Below are positions 15,080-23,830 of a stretch of 64,000 nucleotides of DNA, piece after piece. The notes beneath the pieces are model-generated. The model saw only the letters and a list, made by a program, of their open reading frames with translations. It was not told the DNA's origin and made no database searches. Within the stretch, counting starts at the first letter, position 1. The number at the start of each line of letters is the position of its first letter. This stretch comes from a virus. The stretch is from positions 1 through 64,000 of IMG/VR virus record IMGVR_UViG_3300046005_001569; one strand, 5' to 3'. Made by a program: the position numbers and the translations under genes.

Positions 15080-15438
15080 ACAAATACAAAAACAAAAAAA
15101 CAATCGTTGACGGTATTACATTTCATTCAAAACTTGAAAGCGACCGTTACGTTTTTTTAAAGCACCTGCAACTAGCGGGTGTGATTGGTGGTCTACAAAT
15201 GCAGGTGCGATTTTCGATATGCGATAAGTTTAAGCGCAATAACAAATCCTACCTGCAATCAAGCTACATTGCTGATTTTACTTATGGTGAGGACGGCAAA
15301 CAGGTCGTAGAAGATGTAAAGGGTTTTTCAACAGATATTTACGAGCTTAAAAAAAAATTAGTGTTAAAAAAATACCCTGACATCGTTTTTCGAGAAGTTA
15401 GGCGTACTGGTAGGAATTGGCAGGTTACTGAATTATGA
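15076..15438 (+). CDS. DUF1064 nuclease-fold protein
   Basis: 120 aa from GTG 15076, overlapping the previous stop (GTGA); the upstream in-frame ATG lies in the previous gene and has no SD. The pattern NKYKNKKTIVDGITFHSKLESDRY, then YIADFTYGEDGKQVVEDVKG (D and E-x-K), then FREVRRTGRNW is characteristic of DUF1064, a PD-(D/E)XK-fold family. Probably cuts branched DNA, as expected for a nin-region recombination gene. Confidence 0.8.
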   Translation: MNKYKNKKTIVDGITFHSKLESDRYVFLKHLQLAGVIGGLQMQVRFSICDKFKRNNKSYLQSSYIADFTYGEDGKQVVEDVKGFSTDIYELKKKLVLKKYPDIVFREVRRTGRNWQVTEL

Positions 15439-15917
15439 GCGAACTTACATCACTAGAAATTATTAGATTCCAAAAACTATGGGATGCTTGTCTTTTGACA
15501 AATTTCTTTCTTCATCCCAATTTCAAAATACTTGGAATCGCAAAATCATTTATTGAAAGGCACGGGATTGAAATTAGCCAATTTTTAATACTAAAGAGAA
15601 CGCCATTTATTTTGGGAGATTTTAAAAATAGGGCTTCACCAGAAGTATATTGCTTCGTTGCTCGAAATATAAAGCCCCTGTACGACTTAATTGATAAGCG
15701 CAATCTTGAAATAGAACACACATTTGAAATCATGGAATATCTGAAAGTGTATGAAATTGACACGATTAGCAAAGTTAAAACCGATTTGGATATAAAAAAA
15801 ATGAAAGCAGAATCAAAGAAATTACATCGCGCATTAAATGATGTGAGGAACGAATACAGGGAAAAATTCGGGCGAGGCAGTCTTTCAAATATGAGTTTTT
15901 TTAAGGCGAAGCGATAA
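15435..15917 (+). CDS. Hypothetical protein, 160 aa
   Basis: ATGA overlap with the DUF1064 gene. A mixed helical sequence rich in Phe and Ile, with a charged coiled-coil-like segment (TKTDLDIKKMKAESKKLHRALND) near the end. Lower G+C than its neighbours, which may mean recent acquisition. No family recognised. Confidence 0.6.
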   Translation: MSELTSLEIIRFQKLWDACLLTNFFLHPNFKILGIAKSFIERHGIEISQFLILKRTPFILGDFKNRASPEVYCFVARNIKPLYDLIDKRNLEIEHTFEIMEYLKVYEIDTISKVKTDLDIKKMKAESKKLHRALNDVRNEYREKFGRGSLSNMSFFKAKR

Positions 15918-15921
15918 AGTT

Positions 15922-16356
15922 ATGAAATTTGTCCTGAACGATTCCAAAGTCCGCGCCGCTTGTGTTGAGCATATTTTGAATGTCGATATTTCAAAAAAGC
16001 CAATTATGATGGTAATTATTGATAAGTTTTCAAAACTAAGAACGATTCCGCAAAACAACTATTATTGGGGTGTTGTTCTAAAAACGATTGTAGACGAAAG
16101 GGGGCTTGACCAAGATGGCGATGAACAATTGCATAACGCTTTTGGCGACGCTTTTTTGGTTATTGAAACAACCGACTTGCACGGATTGTCACTAAAGAAA
16201 AAACTTAGCACAACTAAATTACCATCTTATCACCGCGACCCATTAAGACCAGAAGTACCTAGCTTTTTTGAATACTGCGAATGGATTTGCCAATATGCAG
16301 CAGAAAATATGGCTATCGCAATCCCATTTCCAAACCAAAAGGATTTTGATGTTTGA
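15922..16356 (+). CDS. ninB: NinB / Orf recombination mediator
   Basis: 144 aa, close to the lambda Orf (NinB) length of 146. Family motif region: RTIPQNNYYWGVVLKTIVDE, followed by LSLKKKLSTTKLPSYHRDP and FFEYCEWICQYAAENM. Lambda Orf helps recombination proteins load onto SSB-coated ssDNA. It lies in the nin-like block, next to a branched-DNA nuclease and an HNH protein. Confidence 0.85.
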   Translation: MKFVLNDSKVRAACVEHILNVDISKKPIMMVIIDKFSKLRTIPQNNYYWGVVLKTIVDERGLDQDGDEQLHNAFGDAFLVIETTDLHGLSLKKKLSTTKLPSYHRDPLRPEVPSFFEYCEWICQYAAENMAIAIPFPNQKDFDV

Positions 16357-16639
16357 AATTAAAAAGCCTAAATCCTTCCGCAGTGAAAAATACTTAAATT
16401 TTGTACGTTCAAAACCGTGTTGCGTTTGCATGATGCCTGCACCAAATCACGCGCATCATTTGATTGGTATTGGCAACGGCGTTATGGGTTCAAAAGAATG
16501 CGACGGATTAACAATTCCACTTTGTCATACACACCACAGCGAGGTTCACCATGACATAAACAAGCACGACCAATTGCAGTTATTTGTAAATTTCATCCGT
16601 AACGCATTCAACAATAACGAAATCTTATTAAGTAAATAA
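16349..16639 (+). CDS. HNH/DUF968-type nuclease, 96 aa
   Basis: Start set at ATG 16349, overlapping ninB by 8 bp. Zinc and catalytic pattern: CCVCMMPAPNHAHHLIG, then CDGLTIPLCHTHHSEVHHD. This CxxC...HHxH...CxxHH layout is that of HNH/DUF968 and Ref-like phage recombination nucleases. Probably nicks or resolves DNA intermediates, alongside NinB and the DUF1064 protein. Confidence 0.8.
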   Translation: MFEIKKPKSFRSEKYLNFVRSKPCCVCMMPAPNHAHHLIGIGNGVMGSKECDGLTIPLCHTHHSEVHHDINKHDQLQLFVNFIRNAFNNNEILLSK

Positions 16640-16642
16640 AAA

Positions 16643-17017
16643 ATGTCGAAATCAGAATATATCATTGAGCTTGAACAAGAAGCCGAGCGCACGTTAAAAA
16701 CGTTGGATTTGGGCGAAGAAAAAACAAGTCGGCTGGTTCAATCATTCACAAAAAACATACTGACACGCTGGCGCGGGTTAAACATTTATTTCAAATTGTC
16801 CGAATTCAATGACAGAACAACCCGCGACAAAGCTATCTTGGAAGAACATAAAAGCGGCAAAGGTGCTAGGTTTTTGGCGCAAAAATACGGCGTTTCGCAA
16901 CAGTTTGTTTATAGACTTATCAGTAAGGGTTCACCCGATGACGAAGCCTGCACTCCCGAAGCTGCCAGAAAAAAAGCCGACAACTACGATTGGGTTGACC
17001 ACTTAAATGTTGAATGA
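16643..17017 (+). CDS. Mor-like transcription activator, candidate late regulator
   Basis: 124 aa. The C-terminal DNA-binding part (about 58-95) reads TTRDKAILEEHKSGKGARFLAQKYGVSQQFVYRLISK, matching the Mor pattern RD-x-x-I-(x)n-G-x-x-x-x-x-LA-x-x-YG-V-x-x-x-x-VY-x-x-I. An N-terminal helical dimerisation-like part precedes it. Mu Mor binds a dyad upstream of the middle promoter and recruits RNA polymerase. Here it is the last gene of the right early operon, the position of lambda Q, and the genome has a dyad at each late operon. It overlaps the converging tail gene by 15 bp. Confidence 0.75.
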   Translation: MSKSEYIIELEQEAERTLKTLDLGEEKTSRLVQSFTKNILTRWRGLNIYFKLSEFNDRTTRDKAILEEHKSGKGARFLAQKYGVSQQFVYRLISKGSPDDEACTPEAARKKADNYDWVDHLNVE

Positions 17018-18178
17018 GGCGTTATAAGCCTCGCCCAAATCATCTGTAGCAATTGTTAAGAATTGACTGCCTTCAACGTCCATTGTTGATGTATTACAAC
17101 CAAAACCTGCTGGGATTGAAAAGATACCCTCTGTGACATTTTGAAAGTCGGGGTATTTACACACACCGCGATTCGTCCAAATTAACGCCGAATTGTCGGG
17201 CAATAAACAAATTGGTCGCCCAACAGGCGTGCCGTAGTTCGCTAAACGTTGTAAAGATTCGCCGTCAAAAACAAAAATGGAACGCATACAGGTAATTAAC
17301 AAATGTCCCTTTACTGACATGATTGATGTAATCAAATCAGGAATTTCAATTGCATTTGCTGTTTCAAACAAGTGATAAATGTTTGGCAGGCTAAACGTTA
17401 TCAATGATGTTTTGTTATCTGTGATTGTTGCGACGGCGATTTTGCCAGCATGAAATGTCATTGCGGTAATATCTGTAGGAATGCCCGTCACATCGAAATA
17501 AATGTCGTCAGCGGGTTCGTTTGTGGTCGGGTAGTCAGGAATGATGATAACGTTTTCAAACTCACCGATTAGCACCCACGCGCCTGTCCCTTCAAAAAAT
17601 CCATACAAATTGACGTAATAATCTGCCAGTGGTGGGACTGTTATTAGCAGGCTTGAATTTTCGTCAACGTCAACGATTTGCGGTGTTGATAACGCGCCGC
17701 GCAATCCTGTGGATTTATTGACGTATTGCGCCGACAACCCGATTTTCATTTTGGGTAATTTGCCGACTTTTAATTCAACCGTTGAATCGCTTACAACAGG
17801 AATATCAAGTTCAATAACATCAATGCCGTTTGCAATACCAATAAAGCGTTGCTCCGATTTCAGGAAAACTAAACTCGATGATTCTTCGCACCAGCGAGCT
17901 GTTTCTGTACCAATGCCATCGCAAATAAGTGTGAATGTCACACCGTCGAATAAGTACACACTGCCATCGTCAACAATGTAAATCGCGCTATTATCGCGTG
18001 TGCCATAGCTGCTACTGATTTCACCGCTCGCAATTTTCACATTGCCCTTGCGTCGAATAATTGTGCCGCTGTTATCAATTAGAATGTTGTCTGCGTGTGT
18101 CAATGCGCCTAGCGGCTGACGTTCTTCGCTTACTGTATTTCGCAAGCCTAAAAATTTCTGAATCTCTATCGGTTGCAT
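17003..18178 (-). CDS. Tail protein with beta-propeller-like repeats
   Basis: 391 aa, nearly all beta. The opening ALTHADNILIDNSGTIIRRKG and the repeated short blades (AIYIVDDGSVYLFDG; SSLVFLKSEQRFIGIANG; SIFVFDGESLQRLANYG) resemble propeller-type tail proteins of P22-like and other podoviruses. Starts directly after the previous stop (TAAATG). Likely a tail-hub or tail-needle-associated structural protein. The last 15 bp overlap the converging Mor-like gene. Confidence 0.6.
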   Translation of the reverse strand: MQPIEIQKFLGLRNTVSEERQPLGALTHADNILIDNSGTIIRRKGNVKIASGEISSSYGTRDNSAIYIVDDGSVYLFDGVTFTLICDGIGTETARWCEESSSLVFLKSEQRFIGIANGIDVIELDIPVVSDSTVELKVGKLPKMKIGLSAQYVNKSTGLRGALSTPQIVDVDENSSLLITVPPLADYYVNLYGFFEGTGAWVLIGEFENVIIIPDYPTTNEPADDIYFDVTGIPTDITAMTFHAGKIAVATITDNKTSLITFSLPNIYHLFETANAIEIPDLITSIMSVKGHLLITCMRSIFVFDGESLQRLANYGTPVGRPICLLPDNSALIWTNRGVCKYPDFQNVTEGIFSIPAGFGCNTSTMDVEGSQFLTIATDDLGEAYNASFNI

Positions 18179-18859
18179 TTAGCCGCCCATGTCTATGTAG
18201 TAAAAAGCGATTTGATTTGATATTTCAGGAAAAAAGCTAACTAAGCTGTCCCCGTTGTACGTCCCCGCATATCCACCCTTGATGTAATAAACCATTTTGC
18301 TTGACGCGGCATCATAAGCGCAGCTTGATTGGCGATGGTTGAATATAGGGCTAGGTTCTAATGACGGTGTGATAAAAATATCCTGCACGATACCAACTAT
18401 GTAACCCTCGAATCTAAAGCTGACCGACCCTGCTGGCGGCTTGGTGAACTTTGCAATCGAGTTGTCGGTTTCGTAACTGTCTGTGAGCATACTAAAAAAC
18501 GGTAGGTATCTCTCGGATTTTTGCATCCCTAAATAAAACACCTGTCTTTGCACCTTCTTTTCTTCCCTTCTCAAAAAGTGGTGGTAATCAAACTCAAATA
18601 CGCTAATAGCCGAAAAATTGCATCGCAAATCAACGTAGTCAATGTGGATTGATAGCTGGGATAACACACCCTCGCCTTTGTTAATCAATCCTGCGGAGGG
18701 CTTTATGGCGACTTTAAAATTAGAGAGCTTTGATTCGTGATGAACTTTTTGGCTAATCTCCATTTCGCCATCTTCACTGCAAAGCATTAGTGTAATATCT
18801 GATTTTGACCACCCAAACAAGATGGTCTTGTCCGACATATCGCTTTTTATTGATAGCAT
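18179..18859 (-). CDS. Virion/tail protein, 226 aa
   Basis: Start at ATG 18859, overlapping the previous stop by 1 bp; the SD AAGGAGGTGG lies within the end of the upstream gene (codons for KEVV). Mostly beta-rich, with PPAGSVSFRFEGYIVGIVQDIFITPS and ending in YYIDMGG. Between two tail genes, so structural by context. No family recognised. Confidence 0.6.
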   Translation of the reverse strand: MLSIKSDMSDKTILFGWSKSDITLMLCSEDGEMEISQKVHHESKLSNFKVAIKPSAGLINKGEGVLSQLSIHIDYVDLRCNFSAISVFEFDYHHFLRREEKKVQRQVFYLGMQKSERYLPFFSMLTDSYETDNSIAKFTKPPAGSVSFRFEGYIVGIVQDIFITPSLEPSPIFNHRQSSCAYDAASSKMVYYIKGGYAGTYNGDSLVSFFPEISNQIAFYYIDMGG

Positions 18860-20502
18860 TAAACCACCTCCTTCCAATTTATTTGCGTTCTGTAGTCGAA
18901 TGCTTCTCTAAACGTAAATCCGTACACGGTTTCGCTGTCAATCTTTGCTGATAACCACATTGGCTTGTCGCCGACCAATTCCGCAAACAAAAAGGCGTTG
19001 TCTGTTTTTAGTCTGCCTCTATTTACATAGATTTCCGTGCGGATACCGTGCAAAGACCCAAACCATGTAACATCCTCGAATAATCGCAAGTCGCCATATC
19101 TGCCCCCCTCATCACCCGAACCGTCGTCATCAGCTCCGCGCCACAAAATCATTTCGCACGCTGGAAAATACTTTGATGTTTCGTGTGAAAGCGAATAAGA
19201 AAAATTTTCTACGCCAGTAAGGCTAAATGTCGCAAATCCAAAGCAAGACGGCAATAATGTTTTGACATTAAAATACAATTGGTTTTTATATTGAATTGTT
19301 CGCGCCTCAAAGCCTATGTGTAGTAACACTTTTGTTAAGTCAAATGAAAAACTAGCCCTGTAGTTTGGCATGAAATACCCTGATTTAATCCCCTCTATCT
19401 TGGAGTTTAAATAGCGTCTAAATCCATTTTTTTTATAAGAGTGTTGCCAGCTAGTGCAGCCGTTCTTTGCGATAATAGCCAAATCATGCTCCCGTAGAGC
19501 GTCATCAGACATTCCCCTAATGGCATTATCTTGAACAGTCCTGTCTAGGCTTTTAATGATGTTGCCAATTGCAAGCGGTTCGTCTGCTGGCGCATTGGCA
19601 TACCAGTTGAAAACCTTGTCAATGTTTTCCAATCCGCCGCCACCTGATTTTATTTTTGCAATAACTGAATCGACCTCTGCATCTGCCTCCTCAAGCGTCA
19701 TTGATATACCTAGTTCAAAAAAATGTACCTTGCCGTTGACAATGGAATACTGCCCCTCTGCCCTAAACGCTTGGAAAATACTTGATTCTGCCATCGCTTT
19801 TTCATAATTATCTGTTGCCGCCTTGTTTTGAGCGTAAATGGCATCGAATGCCGTACCCTCTGTTGTCGCGGTTTCATTTTCTATGGCTTGTCTTTGCGCT
19901 TCTAATTCGCTTATCTGTTCGCTGTCCACAGGCAAAGTTATTGGAATTTCTTTGCGTTTCGTAACGCTGTCATCGTTGTTGATTTGGTACTCACAAAAAA
20001 CCGCAACGCCATCGGTACAATGAATTGCTAGTATGACACCCTTGTTTAACGCAGCTCCTAATATCGGTCTGCCTAAGTCGTAAAAGCCACCGCTGACCAT
20101 TACAAGCGTAGAGCTTGAAATACCTGTGTTATTTTCGTTTGAAATCCAACTTATCATGCTGCCATCAACGCCTTGCCAATTTGCGTTAAATTGCACGGGG
20201 TCTGGCAGGTCTGGTTCTGGTGGTGTAAGTTCGCTGGGTGCTTCTGCTGTTCCGAATGTAACGCCAAAGTAATCACATTCGCCAACAGCGTAATTTTTAT
20301 AAGCAAATTTAGGGGTTGGCGATTGAATACCTAAAAACAAATTGCCGCTTACGATAACGGTTTCGTTAGTCCAATCGTAAATGAAGTCGCCGATAGTGCA
20401 GGAAAAGTTTTGTCCGTCAAAAGTTCGCCAGACATAATCATTCTCAAGAATATAATTGTAAGCGTATGACGGAATGCCCGTTCTTGAAACGATGTGATAC
20501 AT
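18859..20502 (-). CDS. Large tail protein, 547 aa
   Basis: An N-terminal beta region (about 1-175), a helical, charged middle (about 195-300, EISELEAQRQAIENETATTEG-like), and a C-terminal beta part containing GGRYGDLRLFEDVTW and GFTFREAFDYRTQINW. It lies between a terminator and two tail genes. Probably part of the tail tube/tip; no enzymatic motif seen. Family not recognised. Confidence 0.6.
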   Translation of the reverse strand: MYHIVSRTGIPSYAYNYILENDYVWRTFDGQNFSCTIGDFIYDWTNETVIVSGNLFLGIQSPTPKFAYKNYAVGECDYFGVTFGTAEAPSELTPPEPDLPDPVQFNANWQGVDGSMISWISNENNTGISSSTLVMVSGGFYDLGRPILGAALNKGVILAIHCTDGVAVFCEYQINNDDSVTKRKEIPITLPVDSEQISELEAQRQAIENETATTEGTAFDAIYAQNKAATDNYEKAMAESSIFQAFRAEGQYSIVNGKVHFFELGISMTLEEADAEVDSVIAKIKSGGGGLENIDKVFNWYANAPADEPLAIGNIIKSLDRTVQDNAIRGMSDDALREHDLAIIAKNGCTSWQHSYKKNGFRRYLNSKIEGIKSGYFMPNYRASFSFDLTKVLLHIGFEARTIQYKNQLYFNVKTLLPSCFGFATFSLTGVENFSYSLSHETSKYFPACEMILWRGADDDGSGDEGGRYGDLRLFEDVTWFGSLHGIRTEIYVNRGRLKTDNAFLFAELVGDKPMWLSAKIDSETVYGFTFREAFDYRTQINWKEVV

Positions 20503-20513
20503 AGATACCCTAT

Positions 20514-20550
20514 AAAAAAAGCCGCCTCGCCATTCAATGACAAGGCGGCT
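20514..20550 (-). terminator. Rho-independent terminator inside the tail operon
   Basis: On the minus strand AGCCGCCT pairs with AGGCGGCT (20520-20527 and 20543-20550) and a T7 tract follows. It stands between the 252-aa fibre-like gene and the 547-aa gene, so downstream tail genes are read through at reduced level or from an unseen promoter. Confidence 0.75.
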
Positions 20551-20581
20551 AGTTCCTTACAACAAAACCGTTACAGCGTGA

Positions 20582-21340
20582 TTAGCCACCGAGCGCAGTG
20601 CGAATATCGCTGCCGCTTTCAAAATAAGTATATTGCACATAAAGACGAACACCATCGAGCGTATTCCCCAAGTCATTCCATTGTGCTGCATCAAGGTCTA
20701 ACCCGTGAGTGCTAATTTCAACTTCAACCGTTAAACCAGCAGGAGTAGTTAAACGCGCTCTGCCGTAATTCAAAATCATACCAACTTCATATCCCCCAAA
20801 TACCCAGTCATGGAATGAGATTGTACCGTTACCCGCAGCCTCAAATAGACCTTCGTCGTAATTATCGACGTGAGCGTCCCAATCCGAACCAATAATTCTA
20901 TTGCAAGTGCCAAATTTTTCGGTTTGACCAACGATTGCATCCAAATACGTTTTTTCAGCAGTAACTACCGCTGTCAAATCAGTAACAGCTTGTTGAGCCG
21001 CTGCAATTGCCGCGTTAATTGCATCAGCAACGTTGGCTTCTGGGTTGACCGAAATGTAATCAGCAATTTCTTTTAATGTGTTTAACGCTTCTGGTGCAGA
21101 ACCAATTACGTCAGCAATCGCTTTGCGGAATGAACCATTAACAGTTGAATCGCCATTAACTGTGTCTAACAAGTTGCTGATTGTGGTATCAGCCGCTTGA
21201 CGCGCTGCAATTTCAGCGTTGATTGCTGTAGTTAATGCAGTTGAACCAGCAGAACCTTGTGCGTTTAATTGCGCTAATAACGCAGCTAATGCTTCTGGCA
21301 AACCTTGAATACTTTTTTGACTAAATTTAATTTGTGACAT
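20582..21340 (-). CDS. Fibre-like protein with helical shaft
   Basis: 252 aa. Residues about 10-130 are Ala-rich helix with collar-type phrases (AINAEIAARQAADTTISNLL; NTLKEIADYISVNPEANVADAINAAI), common in trimeric phage fibres. The C-terminal 100 residues are beta-rich (FGTCNRIIGSDWDAHVDNYD to the end). The leader contains the self-complementary GGAGTTCTCC next to the start. Probably a small tail spike/fibre or tail-needle-type component. Confidence 0.65.
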   Translation of the reverse strand: MSQIKFSQKSIQGLPEALAALLAQLNAQGSAGSTALTTAINAEIAARQAADTTISNLLDTVNGDSTVNGSFRKAIADVIGSAPEALNTLKEIADYISVNPEANVADAINAAIAAAQQAVTDLTAVVTAEKTYLDAIVGQTEKFGTCNRIIGSDWDAHVDNYDEGLFEAAGNGTISFHDWVFGGYEVGMILNYGRARLTTPAGLTVEVEISTHGLDLDAAQWNDLGNTLDGVRLYVQYTYFESGSDIRTALGG

Positions 21341-21375
21341 GAGGAGAACTCCAAAAATATAATAAAATGACGGTG

Positions 21376-21600
21376 TTACTTAGTCCGACAACTGAGAGTA
21401 GCATTCGCTGAATCAGCGACTAGGCGGTTTAATTTTTTTACACGATTTGCCACTGTGGCAAACGTTGTTTTTCTATATTCTTTCAATAATTTATCTAATG
21501 TTTGCGTATCAACATCTAAGTGAAGAATTCCATTTGATATTGAAAAAGGTGTTTTTTCTTCAATAGCCCATGCAGCAAAAGCAAAATTTCTAACTATCAT
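21376..21600 (-). CDS. Hypothetical protein, 74 aa
   Basis: ATGA overlap with the upstream 106-aa gene. Ala/Thr/Val-rich, with a basic helix (LDKLLKEYRKTTFATVANRVKKLN). In the tail-connector operon, so probably structural or an assembly aid. Family not recognised. Confidence 0.55.
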   Translation of the reverse strand: MIVRNFAFAAWAIEEKTPFSISNGILHLDVDTQTLDKLLKEYRKTTFATVANRVKKLNRLVADSANATLSCRTK

Positions 21601-21917
21601 TCTGTTACCTGCGATAAGTAAGAAACAACACCATGACAGCCATTAACTTCTTCGCATTCACCAAAATAAGCGTAAAATTTTCCATCTTCTTCAATCGCAT
21701 TTGCATCATAAATTTCAGCAACATTATCAGCGTCATAAACCATAGCGATATTTAAAACTAACGCGCCATCTGGTTTATTCGGCAATAACATTTTGCAGCT
21801 TTCAATTAAAATTTTTTCAGTTGTAAAAAGTTCGGCTTGACGTAAAAAATCTATTTCTTTTTCTACTTTTGTTACATCTTGCTGTAACGCAGGTGTTGCA
21901 AATAAATTACGTTTCAT
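21597..21917 (-). CDS. Hypothetical protein, 106 aa
   Basis: Coupled by 4-bp overlaps to both neighbours. An N-terminal helix (ALQQDVTKVEKEIDFLRQAELF) precedes a beta part (ALVLNIAMVYDADNVAEIYDA, YAYFGECEEVNGCHGV). In the connector-tail stretch; family not recognised. Confidence 0.55.
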   Translation of the reverse strand: MKRNLFATPALQQDVTKVEKEIDFLRQAELFTTEKILIESCKMLLPNKPDGALVLNIAMVYDADNVAEIYDANAIEEDGKFYAYFGECEEVNGCHGVVSYLSQVTE

Positions 21918-22570
21918 TTTTTAGGTGTTCCCGCAGGGCGATTAACTTGTCCAAATTCATACTTTTGCATCGCGCCTTTTTGCATTGCTGCTTCATTCTC
22001 AAGGTCTGCGCGTGTGCCAAAGCTACCGATAAATGAAGCTAAGAAATTTTCCGCTTTAACAGAATCATAAATAATCGAATCCTTTTTACTGTAAAGACGA
22101 TACAAAGCCCAATCACATAATGCCAAGTGATAACGCCCGTTAATTTCCAAAAGCATTGCAGGTGTTCTCGACGCTGTAATTTGAAGTTTGTCGTCGTGGC
22201 TAAATTTTGGATAAACCGACAAGTGCGCCGTCTTTTGGTCAACGAAATAATACGTTGGCTCTGTCGGCAATTGGTTTTCCCAACCTGCGTTGTAGATGTC
22301 GAGTTCACGAATCGTTGTTTGATAAAGCGAGTTGTTTTGAGAATGTACTTTTACTCGCGTAATCGCAACGATATTTTTCGGTAATTCGATTTTGCAATCT
22401 TCATTTTTAACATCTAATTCAAGTACGTCAACAAGTAACGCCTGACGACGACACGCTTCGTTTTCGGCTTCCTTTATGTAAAAGGTGATGAATCCATCAG
22501 AAAACAAAAACGGTTCGATTATATCGTCAGTTTGAAATCGGATGTGTTCAATTAACGTTTCGATACTCAT
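21914..22570 (-). CDS. Head-tail connector-type protein, 218 aa
   Basis: Opening helices ETLIEHIRFQTDDIIEPFLFSDGFITFYIKEAENEACRR, a central beta sandwich (IVAITRVKVHSQ, LSVYPKFSHDDKLQITAS), then a helical end (HLALCDWALYRLYSKKDSIIYD). This helix-beta-helix order matches podovirus/siphovirus head-completion and tail-adaptor proteins (the DUF6682-like class). It follows a related 203-aa gene with overlapping start and stop. Confidence 0.6.
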   Translation of the reverse strand: MSIETLIEHIRFQTDDIIEPFLFSDGFITFYIKEAENEACRRQALLVDVLELDVKNEDCKIELPKNIVAITRVKVHSQNNSLYQTTIRELDIYNAGWENQLPTEPTYYFVDQKTAHLSVYPKFSHDDKLQITASRTPAMLLEINGRYHLALCDWALYRLYSKKDSIIYDSVKAENFLASFIGSFGTRADLENEAAMQKGAMQKYEFGQVNRPAGTPKK

Positions 22571-23181
22571 TAGAAGTACGCCGACCGTGTTTCAAATATC
22601 GCACTCGAAAAGCCGTGTGCCGCTTCTGACCTAGCGCAGTCTTGTGCGTGTCTAAAATCTTCTCGGTACTGCTTTGCCATTCCGAAGTCACTAAACGGTC
22701 TGCCTACCATTGCACACAGATTGCCTAACGCACCGTAACTGATTGCTTCTGCGTAGTGCGTGAATAAAATATCTGGTACTTCCATTGCTGTATAGCTTGG
22801 CATCAACGCAACGCGAATTTTTAATCCTGCTGGTACGTTTGCCATTGGTGTTTTTACAAGGTCAATTTCTTTGCTCGCAACGTGAGAAACATAATAAGGC
22901 GCGTAACCAAATGACATCCCTACTGTATCGTTAATTGCGGTGTACTCGTCATCAATAACAACAACGCGCATAACACGCACTAATTCAGCGTTTTCGGGAA
23001 TCGCTAACGCATAAGTGTTTTGCTTATCGTGTAAATCCATAGGCTCTAAATCGACCTGCCAAACAAATGTGTTACGGCAGAAATCGACACAAGCGCGGCG
23101 CGTATGCGATACAAACTCCATGTCCGATACTTCGGGCAAGGCAGGATATATGAACGGCGAGAATTTAACTAAGTCAATCAT
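22570..23181 (-). CDS. Head-tail adaptor, 203 aa
   Basis: Start set at ATG 23181 (MIDLVKFSPF), overlapping the DUF2829 gene's stop (ATGA). Layout like P22 gp4-class adaptors: helix (EFVSHTRRACVDFCRNTFVW), beta core (YALAIPENAELVRVMRVVV, LKIRVALMPSYTAMEVPDILF), helix bundle (YAEAISYGALGNLCAMVGRPFSD). It should extend the portal ring to join the tail. Confidence 0.65.
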   Translation of the reverse strand: MIDLVKFSPFIYPALPEVSDMEFVSHTRRACVDFCRNTFVWQVDLEPMDLHDKQNTYALAIPENAELVRVMRVVVIDDEYTAINDTVGMSFGYAPYYVSHVASKEIDLVKTPMANVPAGLKIRVALMPSYTAMEVPDILFTHYAEAISYGALGNLCAMVGRPFSDFGMAKQYREDFRHAQDCARSEAAHGFSSAIFETRSAYF

Positions 23182-23441
23182 GCAACAACTGTCCAATCTT
23201 CGCCAAGCATATCTGTTTGTGAAGCAAGCCACGGCACTCTTGCATCTTTGTGATTTGCGGGGGCTGTTTCGCTTGCTGGTGTGCTTGGGTACGCCATAAA
23301 GATGTACGGCAATGTCATCTTGCTATGTTCGTCTGGCACTTGAAGCTCAAGCCACAAACCTTTTCCATTCCAACCCGCACGCGCAACTTTTTTACCTTGC
23401 TTTAACGCTTCAATCGCTTGACCAAAATTTAACCCACTCAT
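23178..23441 (-). CDS. DUF2829 / Tad2-like anti-Thoeris protein
   Basis: 87 aa from ATG 23441 (GAAGG, 8-nt spacing). The family pattern is clear: LNFGQAIEALKQGKKVARAGW, NGKGLWLELQVPDE, PYIFMAYP, then RVPWLASQTDMLGEDW. DUF2829 includes Tad2, shown to sequester the cyclic nucleotide-like signal made by Thoeris defence. A sponge role here is inferred from family. It sits, unusually, within the head-tail operon and is coupled by overlap to the adaptor gene. Confidence 0.8.
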   Translation of the reverse strand: MSGLNFGQAIEALKQGKKVARAGWNGKGLWLELQVPDEHSKMTLPYIFMAYPSTPASETAPANHKDARVPWLASQTDMLGEDWTVVA

Positions 23442-23442
23442 T

Positions 23443-23829
23443 TTATGCACCTTCGTGTAATTTTTGTTTCAACAAGTACCCTTCCAACGCCCAGATTTTT
23501 TGCACTGCATTACCGCGAGCAATCTTACGACCCAATTCAGCATCAAAGTTTTCTGGACTTGCACAGGCAGATTCACCAGTAATAACAAATCCATTTTTAA
23601 GCACAAGAACGCAAAACGTGAGCAAGTTAAGTGGTTTTAAATCTGCATCATCTTCTTCTGGCTTATGCCGACCTACATACGTTTCTTTTACTATTGCTCC
23701 ATCAATGCCGTCGCGTGCAGTAAAGAAACTTTCCGAAACAATTACGCTTTCGATTGCGTCTGGCGTAATGCGTGGTGCAGTCAAACCTTTTTCAACAATT
23801 TCTTTTTCGATTTCTTTGTCAAAGCTCAT
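23443..23829 (-). CDS. N4 Gp49 / Sf6 gene 66 family protein
   Basis: 128 aa. The signature is complete: LLTFCVLVLKNGFVITGESACASPENFDAELGRKIARGNAV then WALEGYLLKQKL. This family (Phage_gp49_66) is widespread in podoviruses and lambdoids; its molecular role is not established. It lies directly upstream of the Tad2-like gene, with 1 bp between the stop and the next ATG. Confidence 0.9.
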   Translation of the reverse strand: MSFDKEIEKEIVEKGLTAPRITPDAIESVIVSESFFTARDGIDGAIVKETYVGRHKPEEDDADLKPLNLLTFCVLVLKNGFVITGESACASPENFDAELGRKIARGNAVQKIWALEGYLLKQKLHEGA

Positions 23830-23830
23830 C

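Noticed and set aside
17014-17030. GAGGC/GCCTC hairpin at the converging Mor-like and tail gene ends, considered as a terminator
   Set aside because: No T-tract on either strand; the genes overlap by 15 bp, and I see no terminator here.
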